Assembly: GCA_963853835.1 (NCBI GenBank)
Contig: OY970832.1
Location: forward strand, 6,034,001-6,098,000
Source of the DNA: Calendula officinalis
Taxonomy: Eukaryota > Streptophyta > Magnoliopsida > Asterales > Asteraceae
Length of the DNA stretch: 64,000 nucleotides
Direction of reading: 5' to 3'
Position 1 is the first letter of the stretch; every line of letters begins with the position of its first letter. The notes under the pieces are model-generated. The model worked only from the letters and a program-made list of their open reading frames with translations. It ran no database searches and was not told where the DNA came from. Below are positions 24,081 through 35,773 of this stretch, piece by piece. Position numbers and translations under genes: made by a program.

Positions 24081-24662
24081 ATGTCTACATTCGCAGACGG
24101 CTACTCGGAAAATCTGTCATTACAGTTAGTCAATCTGTTAAACAATCTTAATCCGCAACACCCACAAATTCCCAAACTTTCCGACAATCTACAAATCAAT
24201 CTCAAACTTAACTCAGAAACGCAGGGAATTGCAGCGGGACTCACGGTTGCAGCTTCTGAAATCGAAGGAACAGGGCTCGCAACTCGGAGCTTTCGCCGGC
24301 CACCGGAAGGAAGAAGAAACAATCCAATTCGGGAGGATAAATCACACCTGATTTGTGATATTTGTGGCATGAACAAGCACACTAAAGAGCAATGCTTCCA
24401 GGTCGTTGGCTACCCGGACTGGTGGACGAATGGCCACAAAAAGAACCCCAAAAATTCCGGATTCGATAAAGGGAAATCATCTACCGACGGAAGTAACACT
24501 GATCGTAATAATGGGTCTGGATTCGGAGGAGTTGCAGCGGCATGTTCGAACCCTAATTTTGGGAACGAAATATCGTACGTTGTGGGTTTGTTAATATTAC
24601 TCAACATTCTAAAGAATGAGAAGAGTCATGGATTTTTTACTGTGGGGCCACGGACACCATGA
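24081..24662 (+). pseudogene. Copia gag remnant with CCHC knuckle
   Basis: The 193-codon frame starts at the ATG at 24081, 74 bp after the LTR. It keeps the zinc knuckle CDICGMNKHTKEQC (CX2CX4HX4C, about 24353-24394), which binds RNA in the capsid. The roughly 200-residue capsid domain normally preceding the knuckle is missing; the first 80 residues are an unrelated-looking linker. The frame overlaps the pol-like frame by 4 nt but in another register, so gag and pol are no longer a single polyprotein. Near 24637 the protease site reads C-G-A-T-D where D-S-G-A is expected in the pol frame, so the catalytic aspartate is lost. Confidence 0.8.
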
Positions 24663-25510
24663 CCTACGACTTATGTGATTTCACAACCACAAATAAACCA
24701 ACAAAAAATTTTATAAAAACGGCAAACGGAGAAAACCTCCATGTAAAATTGGGAGGAAATATTGAGATTTCTCCAACTCTTAAACTCTCTAAATGTCTAT
24801 ATATTCCTGATTTATTACATAAACTTTTATCAGTTAGCCATGTCACAAAAGAATTAAATTGCGCAGTACTCATGCAACCAACCTTTTGTATCTTACAAGA
24901 TATCAGGACGGGAGCGATAATTGGGCGTGGCACTGAAAAGAACGGATTATATTATGTTGATGAAGTTACTCAAAACGGGAATGCAATGTTATCTCACGGA
25001 ACAATAAAAAGGGAGGCATGGTTGTGGCATAGAAGACTAGGTCATCCATCTACCAATTATTTACATACTTTATTTCCAAAACTTTTTCCTTTAAATGGTA
25101 AGTCACATTGTGAAACTTGTGTGTTTGCCAAAAATCATCGAAAAACTTTTAAACCAAATTTTACAAGAGTTGACCAACCTTTTTCATTAATTCATTCCGA
25201 TGTGTGGGGCCCAGCTCCAGTTGTTGGAGGCCAACACTTTCGATTCTTTGTCATGTTTGTCGACGACTGTACTCGGATGACCTGTGTATATTTGTTAAAA
25301 AATAAAAATGAAGTTTTCGAAAAATTCACGATTTTCTATACAATGATACAAACCCAATTTAAAGAAAACATCCAAGTTCTTAGGTCCGACAACGGTGGTG
25401 AATATATTAACTCTGATATGAAATTATTTTGCCAAGAAAAAGGTATAATTCATCAAACATCGTGTCCTCATACTCCCGAACAAAATGGTGTCGCCGAGAG
25501 AAAAAATTGA
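24659..25510 (+). pseudogene. Copia pol, protease end and integrase part
   Basis: It encodes the protease tail, the integrase zinc region (WHRRLGHPS, then CETCVFAK) and the integrase core with HSDVWGP, FVDDCTR and LRSDNGGEY, giving the first two acids of the DDE triad; NGVAERKN brings the glutamate region. A TGA at 25508-25510 then ends the frame where the family has Arg (probable CGA to TGA change). The reading continues in the same frame until the C-run at 25670-25681, where the register shifts. Reverse transcription enzymes follow downstream. Confidence 0.85.
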
Positions 25511-25721
25511 ATTCTTTTAGAAATTACTCGAGCACTCTTAATAGAATCTCAAACACCAAAATCTTTTTGGCCTGAAGCTCTTGCTACTGCTGCATACCTT
25601 ATAAATCGCCTTCCAACACACATTTTAAAATTTAAAACCCCACTTCAAGTTCTCACTGAGTATACTAAACCCCCCCCCCCCTCTCACTTTAGAGCCTCGT
25701 ATCTTTGGGTGTACCGTCTGT

Positions 25722-27875
25722 GTGCACATACCCAAGTCTACTAGATCCAAACTTGACCCATGTGCGGAAAAGTGTGTCGTTGTCGGATATGGGGTAAATC
25801 AGAAAGGTTACGAATGCTACAATCCCAAAACTCGACGTATGTTTTCCACAATTAATTGTGATTTTTTAGAAACAGAATACTACTACTCCAACCTCAGTGG
25901 TCAGGGGGAGAACACGAATGATATAAATGACACACTGAGTTGGCTCGAAACAACAGACACAACAACAAACAACCAAAACACAGAAGCTCAACATACTGAA
26001 GAAACTCCAACAGAGACCCAATCTCCTCAACATACTGAAGACAGTGCCCCCCAAGAATCGACTCCTAACCTGGTACCCGAGGTAAGCGACCCGTCCCCTA
26101 CTAACAATCTATTTGAGCAAGAAAATATGCAGGGACCAGATCAAGAAAATATGCAGGGATCAGATCAAGAAAATAAAGAATTTACAACAATCCAAGAAGA
26201 CGAACCAGAACAATATACCTTACCTCCAAGATCAAACCGAGGCATTCCTCTTAACAAATACTCACCAGAAAGGGAGACAAAGAGGGTTAGATATCCAATA
26301 GCCAACATAGCCAAAGGGAACTTATCTAAACAAGCCAAAGCCTTCAGTGTAGCCCTATGTTCCGAATCAATCCCTACAAACGTTGAACAAGCACTTAAAT
26401 CCAGACAGTGGAAGAATGCAATGGAAGAAGAAATGAAGGCCCTCGAAAAAAACAACACTTGGATCAAATGTACCCTACCACCAGGAACAAAAACTGTTGG
26501 GTGTCGATGGGTATTCACAATCAAATACAAACCTGATGGACCAATTGAAAGACACAAAGCAAGATTAGTGGCAAAGGGTTACACACAGACGTATGGGATT
26601 GACTACTCAGAAACCTTCTCTCCTGTAGCAAAAATCAACACTATCAGAGTTCTCTGTTCCGTAGCCGCAAACCAAGAATGGCCTCTACACCAGTTCGATG
26701 TAAAAAATGTCTTCTTACATGGAGAACTACAAGAAGAAGTATACATGGAAGCTCCTCATGGCTTCACAAATAATTTCAAAGAAAGGGAAGTGTGTTGCCT
26801 TAAAAAATCTCTTTATGGTATAAAACAATCACCTAGAGCTTGGTTTGGGAGATTCACCATAGCTATGAAAAGCTATGGGTTCAAACAAAGCAACTCAGAT
26901 CACACTTTATTCCTTAAAAGAATAGGAAAATTAATAACATGTCTAATAATTTATGTTGATGATATGATTATTACAGGTAATGATAAAGAACAAATAGCAA
27001 AGTTAAAAGGAAGCTTGTTCTCAGAGTTTGAAATGAAAGATTTGGGAAACCTCAAATATTTCCTTGGAATCGAAGTCCTAAGGTCAAAGCAAGGAATCTT
27101 CATGCACCAGAAAAAATACATTCTGGATTTATTGGCAGAGACTGGTATGATTGATTGTAAACCAGCCGAAACACCAATGATCATGAACCAGAAACTCCTC
27201 ATCAATGAAAAAAATGATCTTGCTGACAAAATGAGATACCAACGAATGGTGGGAAAATTGATATATCTCTCACACACTCGTCCAGATATAGCATATGCTG
27301 TAGGGGTAGTGAGTCAATACATGCATAGACGACAAAAACCTCACATGGACGCTGTCTTAAGGATCGTTAGGTATCTCAAGGGGACAGTAGGGCACAAAAT
27401 CCTGTTTAAATCAAATGGGCATCTTGAAACTTAACTATATACAGATGTAGATTAGGCAGGAGACAAAAACGACAGGAGATCAACCGCAGGGTACTTCACT
27501 CTTGTAGGTGGAAACCTTGTAACATGGCGCAGCAAGAAACAAAAGGTAGTTGCCCTATCTAGTGCAGAGGCAGAATTTAGAGGAATCGCAAGAGGAATAA
27601 CTGAAGTATTATGGGTGAGACGACTCCTCACCGAAATAGGGTATTCACCGCGAAAACTTAGTGAAGTATTTAGTGACAATGAGGCCGCAATTCAAATATC
27701 TGAAAACCCAGTTCAACATGATCGAACAAAGCACGTAGAAGTGGATCGACACTTCATCAAAGAAAAGTTAGAAGCCAAAATCATCACTCTCCCGTTTGTA
27801 TGGTCTGAAGATCAACTCGCTCATATCTTAACCAAAGCAGTTAGTGGGAAATCATTACAAGAAGTTCTAGAATAA
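25722..27875 (+). pseudogene. Copia pol, reverse transcriptase and RNase H part
   Basis: An open frame from 25722 to 27434 covers the integrase tail and RT (GCRWVFTIKYKPDG, DVKNVFLHGE, and the YVDD active site at 26952-26963). Two in-frame stops break the RNase H start: TAA at 27432 and TAG at 27453, the latter in place of Trp of the D-A-D-W-A-G motif. The same frame then stays open to the TAA at 27873 with SSAEAEFRG, SDNEAAIQI and the terminal IKEKLE block. Outside these lesions the protein is well preserved. Confidence 0.87.
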
Positions 27876-27927
27876 AGTTCTAGACAAGTTGAATTTTGGT
27901 GATCCCACCATTCAACTTGAGGGGAAG

Positions 27928-28130
27928 TGTTAAACAAAGGAATTAAACAAGGAAAGGAGTTCAATACCACCTCAAATACAGCACACCATCCCAACGGCTA
28001 GCTTTATTCCAGCAATCACCATCAATATATTTCCTTTATGAATTACGTTCTTTGTGTATAAATATAATCGATCACTGCAATGTAAGATATACAAAACAAG
28101 ATAATACAAAATCAATTCATAAAGTTATCA
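27928..28130 (+). repeat. 3' LTR of the copia element
   Basis: Matches the 5' LTR except for G instead of T at one position near the start. TSD CAGCA follows at 28131. Confidence 0.93.
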
Positions 28131-28377
28131 CAGCACCTCCACCGCCACCCATCACTGTCGCTGCTACCACCACCTACATGAATAAGGACAAATTCATCAT
28201 TTTACATAATTCTAATTTAATAATTGCCAACCAAACAAAATATTGAATTGAATTTCAATTCCGTTTTCCGTCAACTAAATAGAATATGAAATTAGAATCT
28301 AATTCCTGACAGATTTCAATTTCTTCCTAGATTCTATTGAAACATTTTAGCGAACCAACGTGCCGTAATTCTTTTTA

Positions 28378-28744
28378 GACCAAAATATATTTTAGCACCA
28401 TGAACTTGTCTAACTAGGTCATTTACTACTTTAAACTATTAAAGGTGCAGTATGATACCCTGAACTTGATAAAATGGTTAATTTAGTACCCTAACTCACT
28501 AATTTGGCTTTGTTTTCTCACAAGATTTGCTTCTAATATCAATATATTGAGATAAACGTATATTTTTTAGTCCATCAAAAGCCTCAACGAAAGTAAGTCA
28601 AGCGAAAAAAATTAGGTAAAATTAGTGAGTTAGGGTATTAAATCGACCATTTTATCAAGTTCAGTGTACCATGATGCACATTTAATAATTCATATAGTAG
28701 AATACCTAGTTAGTCAAATTCAGAATACTAAAATACATTTGACC
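28378..28744. mobile_element. Foldback MITE of Mutator type
   Basis: The long arms (about 130 bp each) are inverted copies, e.g. 'accctgaacttgataaaatgg' against 'ccattttatcaagttcagtg'. The ends GACCAAAATATATTTTAG and its partner are flanked by a perfect 9-bp TSD TTCTTTTTA (28369-28377, 28745-28753), typical of MULE-derived MITEs. Non-coding. Confidence 0.85.
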
Positions 28745-28753
28745 TTCTTTTTA

Positions 28754-29239
28754 AAATGTGTGCGTAGGTGAGGGTTTGTGTGTGGGACCATGCATGGGTT
28801 TGACGGTCCTGGTGAGAGAAGAGAAGTAGAGTACATATACCTCGATCGGAGAAGTGGGTGGGTTTCTTTTTCGACACCTATTTCAATTTAAAAGACACTT
28901 CCCTTTATATTCCATCTTATTTTCAAAAACAATTTCTGTAGTAATACACTAAATATGAGCTAATTATTATCAGGGTGATTTTTATACTACATCTTTTAAG
29001 TATTATACCATAATATGTGTTTTATATGCCTATATAATTTACATGAATATTTGTACAATGTGGTAGGGGAATTAAAAATCGTGATATGAAAACTAATTCC
29101 CAATTATTATAAAGAAGAGAGAAACGACTCAAACGAGTTATATGTTGCCCTTAATTATTTGTTTTTGGACATATAATTCATGCATTCTTTTTTTGTTATT
29201 TACCTTCATAATTAATTTTGTTATGTGTCTTGACTTCTA
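28754..29239. other. Intergenic DNA, nothing recognised
   Basis: AT-rich. 'agggtgatttttatactaca' (about 28973) recurs in diverged form at 54813. Confidence 0.35.
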
Positions 29240-29379
29240 TTCTAGGCCCCGCATCTCAATCCATGGGTACTTCTTTGATCCCGAACCTGAGTACATAGTA
29301 AACAAACAAGGAGTACGTGAGACAAGAAAGTCTCGTGAGCTACATGGGTTTAGACCCCTATAAAACAAACAAGTATCGC

Positions 29380-29434
<55 letters not shown>

Positions 29435-30788
29435 TACGTATAGCCACCCTATTGTGACTCTATCATTCTTGCTTCCTTAGCAAGTCTATCTAGTTATCCG
29501 GAACATCTCCAAATAACCCGTCATCTCACATACTTATTAATCGGGGATCCCCCGCCTTAATAAGCCTTATGATAACGGCAAGAGGGAATCGCCCAATCTA
29601 CCGTTACCCGACTTCTAGCCGGATCATGTCCGGTTAGCAAGCCTCCTATCACGTGATGGTCCATGGGTCGATGCCCAATCCGCCCCATCCAAAGTGACCG
29701 AGGATCCCCCGAATCACCGCCAATCTATCACTCATCATAACTCCTCGAGTTATTCCCTCTAAGCCCTTGGCTATCTCATAAATCATCAAACAAGTTAGTT
29801 TTAATATTCATAATAGTATATAACTAACTCTACATACTAATAGTCTACACAATTAATCAAATATACCAAATCACAAGTAATAAAACATATTTCAAAGACT
29901 ATGTACTCAGTAAAGTCCACACGTACTCACCTTAGCAAATAATGCTCCAAATGTGTTCTTCATACCCAATCCTATTGCTTCAACAAGCTAGCACCTTCCA
30001 AGACTTCACCAAAGCCTATCATAACATTCACAACTTGTTCAACAACAAATACTACTAATCATAACCCTTTTATTACTAGAACCCTTTAATAACACTTTCC
30101 CCCAATTTGGATGATTCCCAAAACCCTAGGTTTTACCAAATCTCAAGATCCTTACAAATCTTAACCATACACTTATTTCCTTTGTTAAAATACCATCTAT
30201 TAAGTGTATACAACATTTATTTCATCAATAACCATAAACCCAAGAACTAGGTTTCAAACCCAAGCTTCAAGATCCATAGATATAAAGCTACAACTACAAA
30301 GGAGTGAAGATATACCTTTAATCCTCAACTAGGAGTGAAATCTTCCAAGATCTAATGAAGAAATCGACCTCAACCAGCTCTTGCACTCGAAATCGCCCAA
30401 GAGAGAAACTAGGGTTTGCAAATGACATAAATGAGCCAAAACCCGTTTTAATGCAGTCTGACAGACTTCGCGCCGCGAAGCCCAAGTTCGCGCCGTGAAT
30501 TTCGCGTGTCGTGAACAGTTCGCGTTCGTGAACCAGCCGCGAGCTCCGATCTCTGAAAACCCCAAGTCCCTGCCCGATCCTCGCGATTGCGAGGAATAGT
30601 TCGCGCCGTGAACTCCCTTGCCCAGGCAGACTGTAACTTTTGTTCATCGTCTCGACCCGGTTTCGTCTATAACTTTCTCATACGGTGTCCAAATGACACG
30701 AAACCAATTTCCACGTGTTTTAAATGATTTATCCATAATTATCATATTTTTACATAATTTATTTATTTGTAAATTTCGGGTCGTTACA
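29240..30788 (-). mobile_element. Truncated gypsy LTR
   Basis: On the minus strand it begins TGTAACGACCCGAA at 30788. It shares with the 59908-61573 LTR the tract 'ataactttctc.tacggtgtcc', a CpG-rich GTTCGCG array (about 30465-30615), the donor-like AAG|GTGAGT (29931/29930) and the acceptor-like TGTACTCAG|GTTCGGG (29287/29286). The far end, expected to be GTTACA-like, is missing, so the left border (about 29240) is approximate and no TSD pair is found. It lies directly against a LINE fragment. Confidence 0.78.
29382..29432. repeat. (TA)n microsatellite
   Basis: About 25 uninterrupted TA units inside the truncated LTR. Confidence 0.95.
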
Positions 30789-31516
30789 TAAATGCAGTTC
30801 CGATAAGTGTTAATATTTTATTGGAGATTCTATCACAAGCGGCTACCAACATGCTTCAACTTATTGAAATGTGGAATCATCTTGCAATCAGCGGTTTATT
30901 CGTTGTGTGAAAGAGAGATTGAAGATGAAGGTCACTTATTTTAGAACTGTTGTAAAACCCGGGCTGTATGGATTGAAGTTTATAAGTGGTGGTCCATAGA
31001 CATCGGACAAATTCGGGAGATTAAACATCTAATGGACTGGCATACTCATGCAAATTTATCAAAGGAGAAATCTTAATGTTATCTTACCGTCTTCATTACT
31101 ACATTATGGAATATTTGGAAAGCTAGAAACGAATTGGTGTTCAATAACAATATTGGGGCATATTAAATAATCAACTCTCAATCGCAAGCTCAAGCATTTT
31201 TCTGGTTAAAACATCAGTCAAAGACGGTTTGGAGTAGCTCAACATGGGGAATTTGGTGCATGGATCCAGCTGCAATATAACAAGGAGGAAGTGTGTTAAA
31301 AGTTCATTTGGAGATCAGCGGTAGGCGTTTTCTTTTGGTGTTTTTCTTTAAGTTTTTATTAAACTATTAGATATGTAAGGGTGTTAATTGGGACTTTGTA
31401 CCTTGGTGTAATTTTGGTTATTAATAATATAGGAGTTTAGTTGAGGTGGGTGATAGCAATGCCAAAGCTCTCCTTAATCTAACTTTTTTTACTGCTCAAA
31501 AAAAAAGAAAAAAAAA
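30789..31516 (+). pseudogene. 5'-truncated L1-type LINE, ORF2 zinc-finger end and 3' UTR
   Basis: Broken plus-strand frames keep the zf-RVT signature that ends plant L1 ORF2 (EDEGHLF, NCCKTRAVWIEVYKWW, then LWNIWKARNELVFNN). Several stops and a frameshift interrupt it. A non-coding tail and an A-rich run (31498-31516) follow, as in LINE 3' ends. Its 5' side is cut at the LTR boundary at 30788. Confidence 0.72.
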
Positions 31517-32774
31517 GACATGTTTGCTTTATAACGGATAAAAATCACGGATTAATGTAAGGGAACATGTATTTTCCGATTGGATTCTTTCGAGTTGTAG
31601 TTTTTTTTTTAACAGCAAAAAGGGATCAACGGGGAAGAGTTTCGACAATACCATCACCTAACCAAGACACCCCACAAAAAAATATATATATATATATATA
31701 AGCTAGAAAAACCTAGCAACCAAATTACACAAAGTCTTTATCAAAAACAAATTACATCACCTCCTACTCGTCTACTAGCACCCCCAAATAAAAACATAAT
31801 CATAGAAAGAATAACTAAGATAAAAAAAACACAATGAAATAATAAAAACACCATCCCACGACGCTTCATTTGAAAGCCCTATACATCAATGAATCCGTAT
31901 GCACCTGACACCGAGATCTTTCACCATCACTTCCACCAAATCATAGAAACAAGAAACATCACCTAATTAATGAATTCTTTTAGTTGGTATATGCTATTTT
32001 TGCATACTTGTACAACTCCCTCACACTCACGACATATACGGATATACACATAGTTGCATGATTTGGATACTCGATCACTACAAACCTGAACACACACACC
32101 ACATGCACATATTTTCATATAACTATTCATACTCGCTTGTATCATAACATGTTCACTCATATAGTACTCACTTTCACTTATTTTGTCAAAGGTCTCTCTA
32201 CCTACATGTAGAGGTATGATTGTCTACATCTTAAGTCCCCGTACCCATACTTTGAAAGAATCGGATATCATTTTGTTGTCGTATGCGAGATATCATACTT
32301 TGTTGCCGGTAAAACTAGTTTTACCAAAGAATAAATACATTTTATTTAATATGTTGTTGTAAATTGACATTTAAGCTATATGATATTTAAATTATCTCTT
32401 GATGTAAACAAAGAAACTAACTAGGTTATAATATAACTTGACAATCAAACCAAACTTCTTTAGATCAAACCAAGACGATCTTTTAAAGACCAATATTTTT
32501 GTTGGTTGTGAGACAACAGAATCCAATTCGGATAGTTGTTGACACATGTCACCAAGGGAGTGGAACATGTGTAAACATAACACTTGGGTCTTACCCTAAA
32601 ATCATGGACCCCCATTGAATAATTACATTGTAATAATGCCTTAAAAAGAAGGTTGATGTGTCCATTTTGTCTTCGCGACGTACTTCCTCCCAATCTTCAA
32701 ATCTCAAAAAACGATTTTGTTCCTCTGAAAAGAATATAATATTGCTTCAGGTAGCTGGTATATTTTCAAAGAGA
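31517..32774. other. Intergenic DNA, possible LINE 3' tail
   Basis: A T-run followed by 'aacagcaaaaagggatcaac' (31601-31631) looks like the antisense 3' end of a LINE. The rest is AT-rich without coding support. Confidence 0.4.
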
Positions 32775-32932
32775 AATGATATTTAGTACTACTATTTGGT
32801 CCTATTTATAGTTATACTCACTTGATAAGATGACATGTGTACTCCACTAATTCCCCTCTTAATATTATCTCTTGATTTTGACACATGTCTTCATTAAATG
32901 AATATGAATAAATAGTAGGACTAAATATCATT
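32775..32932. mobile_element. Small MITE-like inverted-repeat element
   Basis: AATGATATTTAGTACTACTA and the closing TAGTAGGACTAAATATCATT are inverted repeats; 'gacatgtgt' and 'acacatgtc' pair inside. 158 bp, no clear TSD. Confidence 0.55.
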
Positions 32933-33904
32933 ACAATTTACAAGAATAAGAGATATTGCACATTATACAGAGGAAATTCAAAACAAAAAATATTATACTA
33001 AGTTCTAGCTATCGAACCAAAATATGTTCTAGTTAAAGACCACCCGTAATTGGTGAAAATGACCATGCACTCCCTACTCACAATCGCATCCCTCCCATGA
33101 CGTGACCAGCTGCGAATTTCTTAGTTGTTGATAATCATTTATAACTCAACATAATTTCATGGAATTTTTCCTAACTTTTTGAACTGTCTTAATTTCTTTA
33201 TATATAACAGAAATAATTTTTAGACTTTGAATATGAATTCTCTCAAAATCATTGATATGTTGAATTAAAATTTATGTCTAATTTTTAATTTGTTCCTTAA
33301 AAGGTTATTACAATAGTTAGAATTTCTAAACTCAAGCATGAGTCAAAAAAAAATATTATTCAGAAAGTTATCGTCACAATTCATGTTTAGTCCAGATTAC
33401 AATAACAAATCCTATATGCTTCAATAATAAAAAAGGATGTAATCAACAAACGACATAAAAAAAAATCAAAATGTAAAAATATTTCCGCGGTTAGGATCAA
33501 CCCATATTTTTGTCCATTTGGATGATTATCATCCTTGGATTCCTTTATTGGAAAGAATGGAAAGCAGCTTCCTTCTATTATCGTCAAAATATCATACTAT
33601 AAGCTTTCATCATCAACAAATATTATATTGTATTGACATTCAGTGTTCAGATTATTATTTAAAATGTTATCTTATTTATTATAATATATCGATTATTTTC
33701 TAAGCAAATTCCAAGTTTTCTGGTTGTTATCACCACAATAATTATCATGCCATAATCTCTTTTTAATAAAGTATTTAAAAATGTTAAAATAATGTCTATT
33801 CAAATAAGTTTAGATAAATAAATAGCACATAACACATTTTCGGCAGAAATATTATACATCAATAAATACATTTAGGATATAAATACATTTCTTATGAAGT
33901 CATT
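32933..33904. other. Intergenic DNA, nothing recognised
   Basis: Very AT-rich; no supported gene. Confidence 0.35.
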
Positions 33905-34303
33905 TTATTTTTGAAAAGACTAGAGGAGAACTCCAGAAAAAGGAGATTAGGCAAAACAATTATCCCTAACAAGAGACCTAAAACAAAAATAAATAAATAA
34001 AATCTAGCAAAATGCTAGAAGAGAGGGTACATCAAAAAGTACATAACAACATATTACTACACCAATTGACTCATGTTAAATATACCCTCCACTTGCCACC
34101 TCTATTTTTACGGAAATATTTTGCAATTGAAAGAAAAGATTGGGGGAACAAACATCAACTTTCTTGCCAAAAATTAGATCATTGCGATCTTTCCAAACGC
34201 ACCAAAAGAAGTAGTAAACAACCGATGAGAGCAGCTCTTTCTTTTCGCCTTTAAGCCTCCACGAAGAAACAAATATCATTAACACTTTATCATTTCGAAA
34301 CAA
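33905..34303 (-). pseudogene. LINE 3' fragment (zf-RVT tail)
   Basis: The minus-strand frame contains YYFFWCVWKDRNDLIFGKK, the conserved 'W..WK.RN..IF' block after the zf-RVT domain of plant L1 LINEs. It is followed (leftwards) by a 3' UTR-like 'ctagtcttttcaaaaataaa'. Severely 5'-truncated. Confidence 0.62.
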
Positions 34304-34981
34304 GGTGAATCTGATGTGGAACCTTTACAACCATCATCCAAAGTCGTCATTATCCTAATATTTGCCATTACAAATCGAACTTTTACAACTATCTAGACAA
34401 CTTTTCACAACCTTAATTTGATTAATAATTACAATAATACATTGCTTAAAATAAACAAGAAATAAATACTACGAATCTACACCAGAAAGAAATAATTACA
34501 ATAATAATTACAATAGTATATTGTTATTCTGCCTAAAATGTACGATCTAAAATATAACTAGACTAAAAACATGTTTGTTGTATTACGTGTCCTTATTCCA
34601 TACTTTCTACACCAGAAAAGAATATTTATATTGCAATAGGGCCCACTAGAAGAATGATATTTAATGAGAAATGGTGAGCGTGTCAAATACTCCGTAGTAA
34701 GGAGAAATGGGAGGCTGTTGGTATACGCAATTTCATACATAATATTCACGATATTTAACAAAGTTTGGTCATTGTCGAGTCACCACATGCCAACATCCTT
34801 TTCCATCTAACTTCATTTAAATATTAATATTTTAGATATTTTATGCTATTATTAAGGATGATAACGACATTAATCTATATACCATATGCTAAGGATTTAA
34901 GGTTGTAAGATGTGGAAAACGAATGTAAAATGGACATGAGGTCGATTTTTTAACCAGATTTTGGTTCCTGATTTATATGTG
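34304..34981. other. Intergenic DNA, nothing recognised
   Basis: AT-rich; no supported feature. Confidence 0.35.
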
Positions 34982-34989
34982 GTGCAGTT

Positions 34990-35538
34990 TAGGGGTGTGT
35001 ATAAAAACCGGAAAATCGGAACCGAACCGGGACCGAACCGGAACCGGCTTAACCGGTCCGGTTCCCGGTTCTTAGATTTGATAAAAATTAACAAACCGGG
35101 TTTATCGGTTCCGGTCCCGGTTCGGTTCCGGTTTTTTCGGGTTTGGAACCGGCATTTAAATAGGTATATAGACTTACGAGTTTTCATATATATATGTCGA
35201 AATAATAGGTATATAGGCTTTTAATAGAAACATATTTTACTTGAAGCAGCCCGTGAACCCCCGCAAACATCGTACTTTTATCAAAAGTACGCTAAAATAT
35301 CTAAGTTATATACTTTAAGATGAAAATATGCACCGAAAATGTATAATCGGATGGCGAACACAAAACCGGGTTTAGCGGTTCTAAACCCGCTTGAAGACCG
35401 AACCGACCCGGAACCGGACCGGGCCCGGAACCGGTTTAACCGGTCCGGTTCTCGGTCCTTGAAATTTCCTTTTTTCGGTTACCGGGTTTACCGGTTCCGA
35501 TCCGGTTCGGTCCGGTTCCGGAACCGAACACATCCCTA
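34990..35538. mobile_element. Non-autonomous hAT element with ACCGG/CCGGT array
   Basis: The ends TAGGGGTGTGT and ACACATCCCTA are flanked by a perfect 8-bp TSD GTGCAGTT (34982-34989, 35539-35546). Two blocks (35006-35155 and 35365-35530) are saturated with 'accgg', 'ccggttc' and 'ggaccg' in both orientations around an AT-rich centre. 549 bp; open frames inside are by-products of the repeats. Confidence 0.9.
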
Positions 35539-35773
35539 GTGCAGTTCATGCTGTACGGTTGTTTTAACCCAGCGGATAATATTTTAAACCAAAAAAATTA
35601 ATTTATGATTCTTCATAGTCAAGGTTGTAAAGTGTTTAATTAAACTACGAGATGGAATAATTGTTTAAAAAAAAGTATGCTAATTCAAGAAGCAAATGGC
35701 AATAATAAACAAATTCACAATAAAGAAATTAAGAAAAATTTGTCACAATGCAATACATAATCAAAACAGTCCA

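Larger units (their letters stand above)
23805..28130 (+). mobile_element. Young but defective Ty1/copia LTR retrotransposon
   Basis: The LTRs (23805-24007 and 27928-28130, each 203 bp) differ at one visible position and are flanked by a 5-bp TSD CAGCA. The primer-binding site TGGAATCAGAGC directly follows the 5' LTR (tRNA-iMet type). A polypurine tract (TTGAGGGGAAG) precedes the 3' LTR. The order gag, protease, integrase, RT, RNase H is that of copia. Gag lacks its long N-terminal domain and pol has frameshifts and stops, so the copy cannot support its own transposition. Short LTRs suggest an Ale-like lineage (inference). Confidence 0.93.

Noticed and set aside
34961..35539. Arg/Pro-rich frames on both strands
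   Set aside because: By-products of ACCGG arrays in a hAT-type element; no codon-level conservation.
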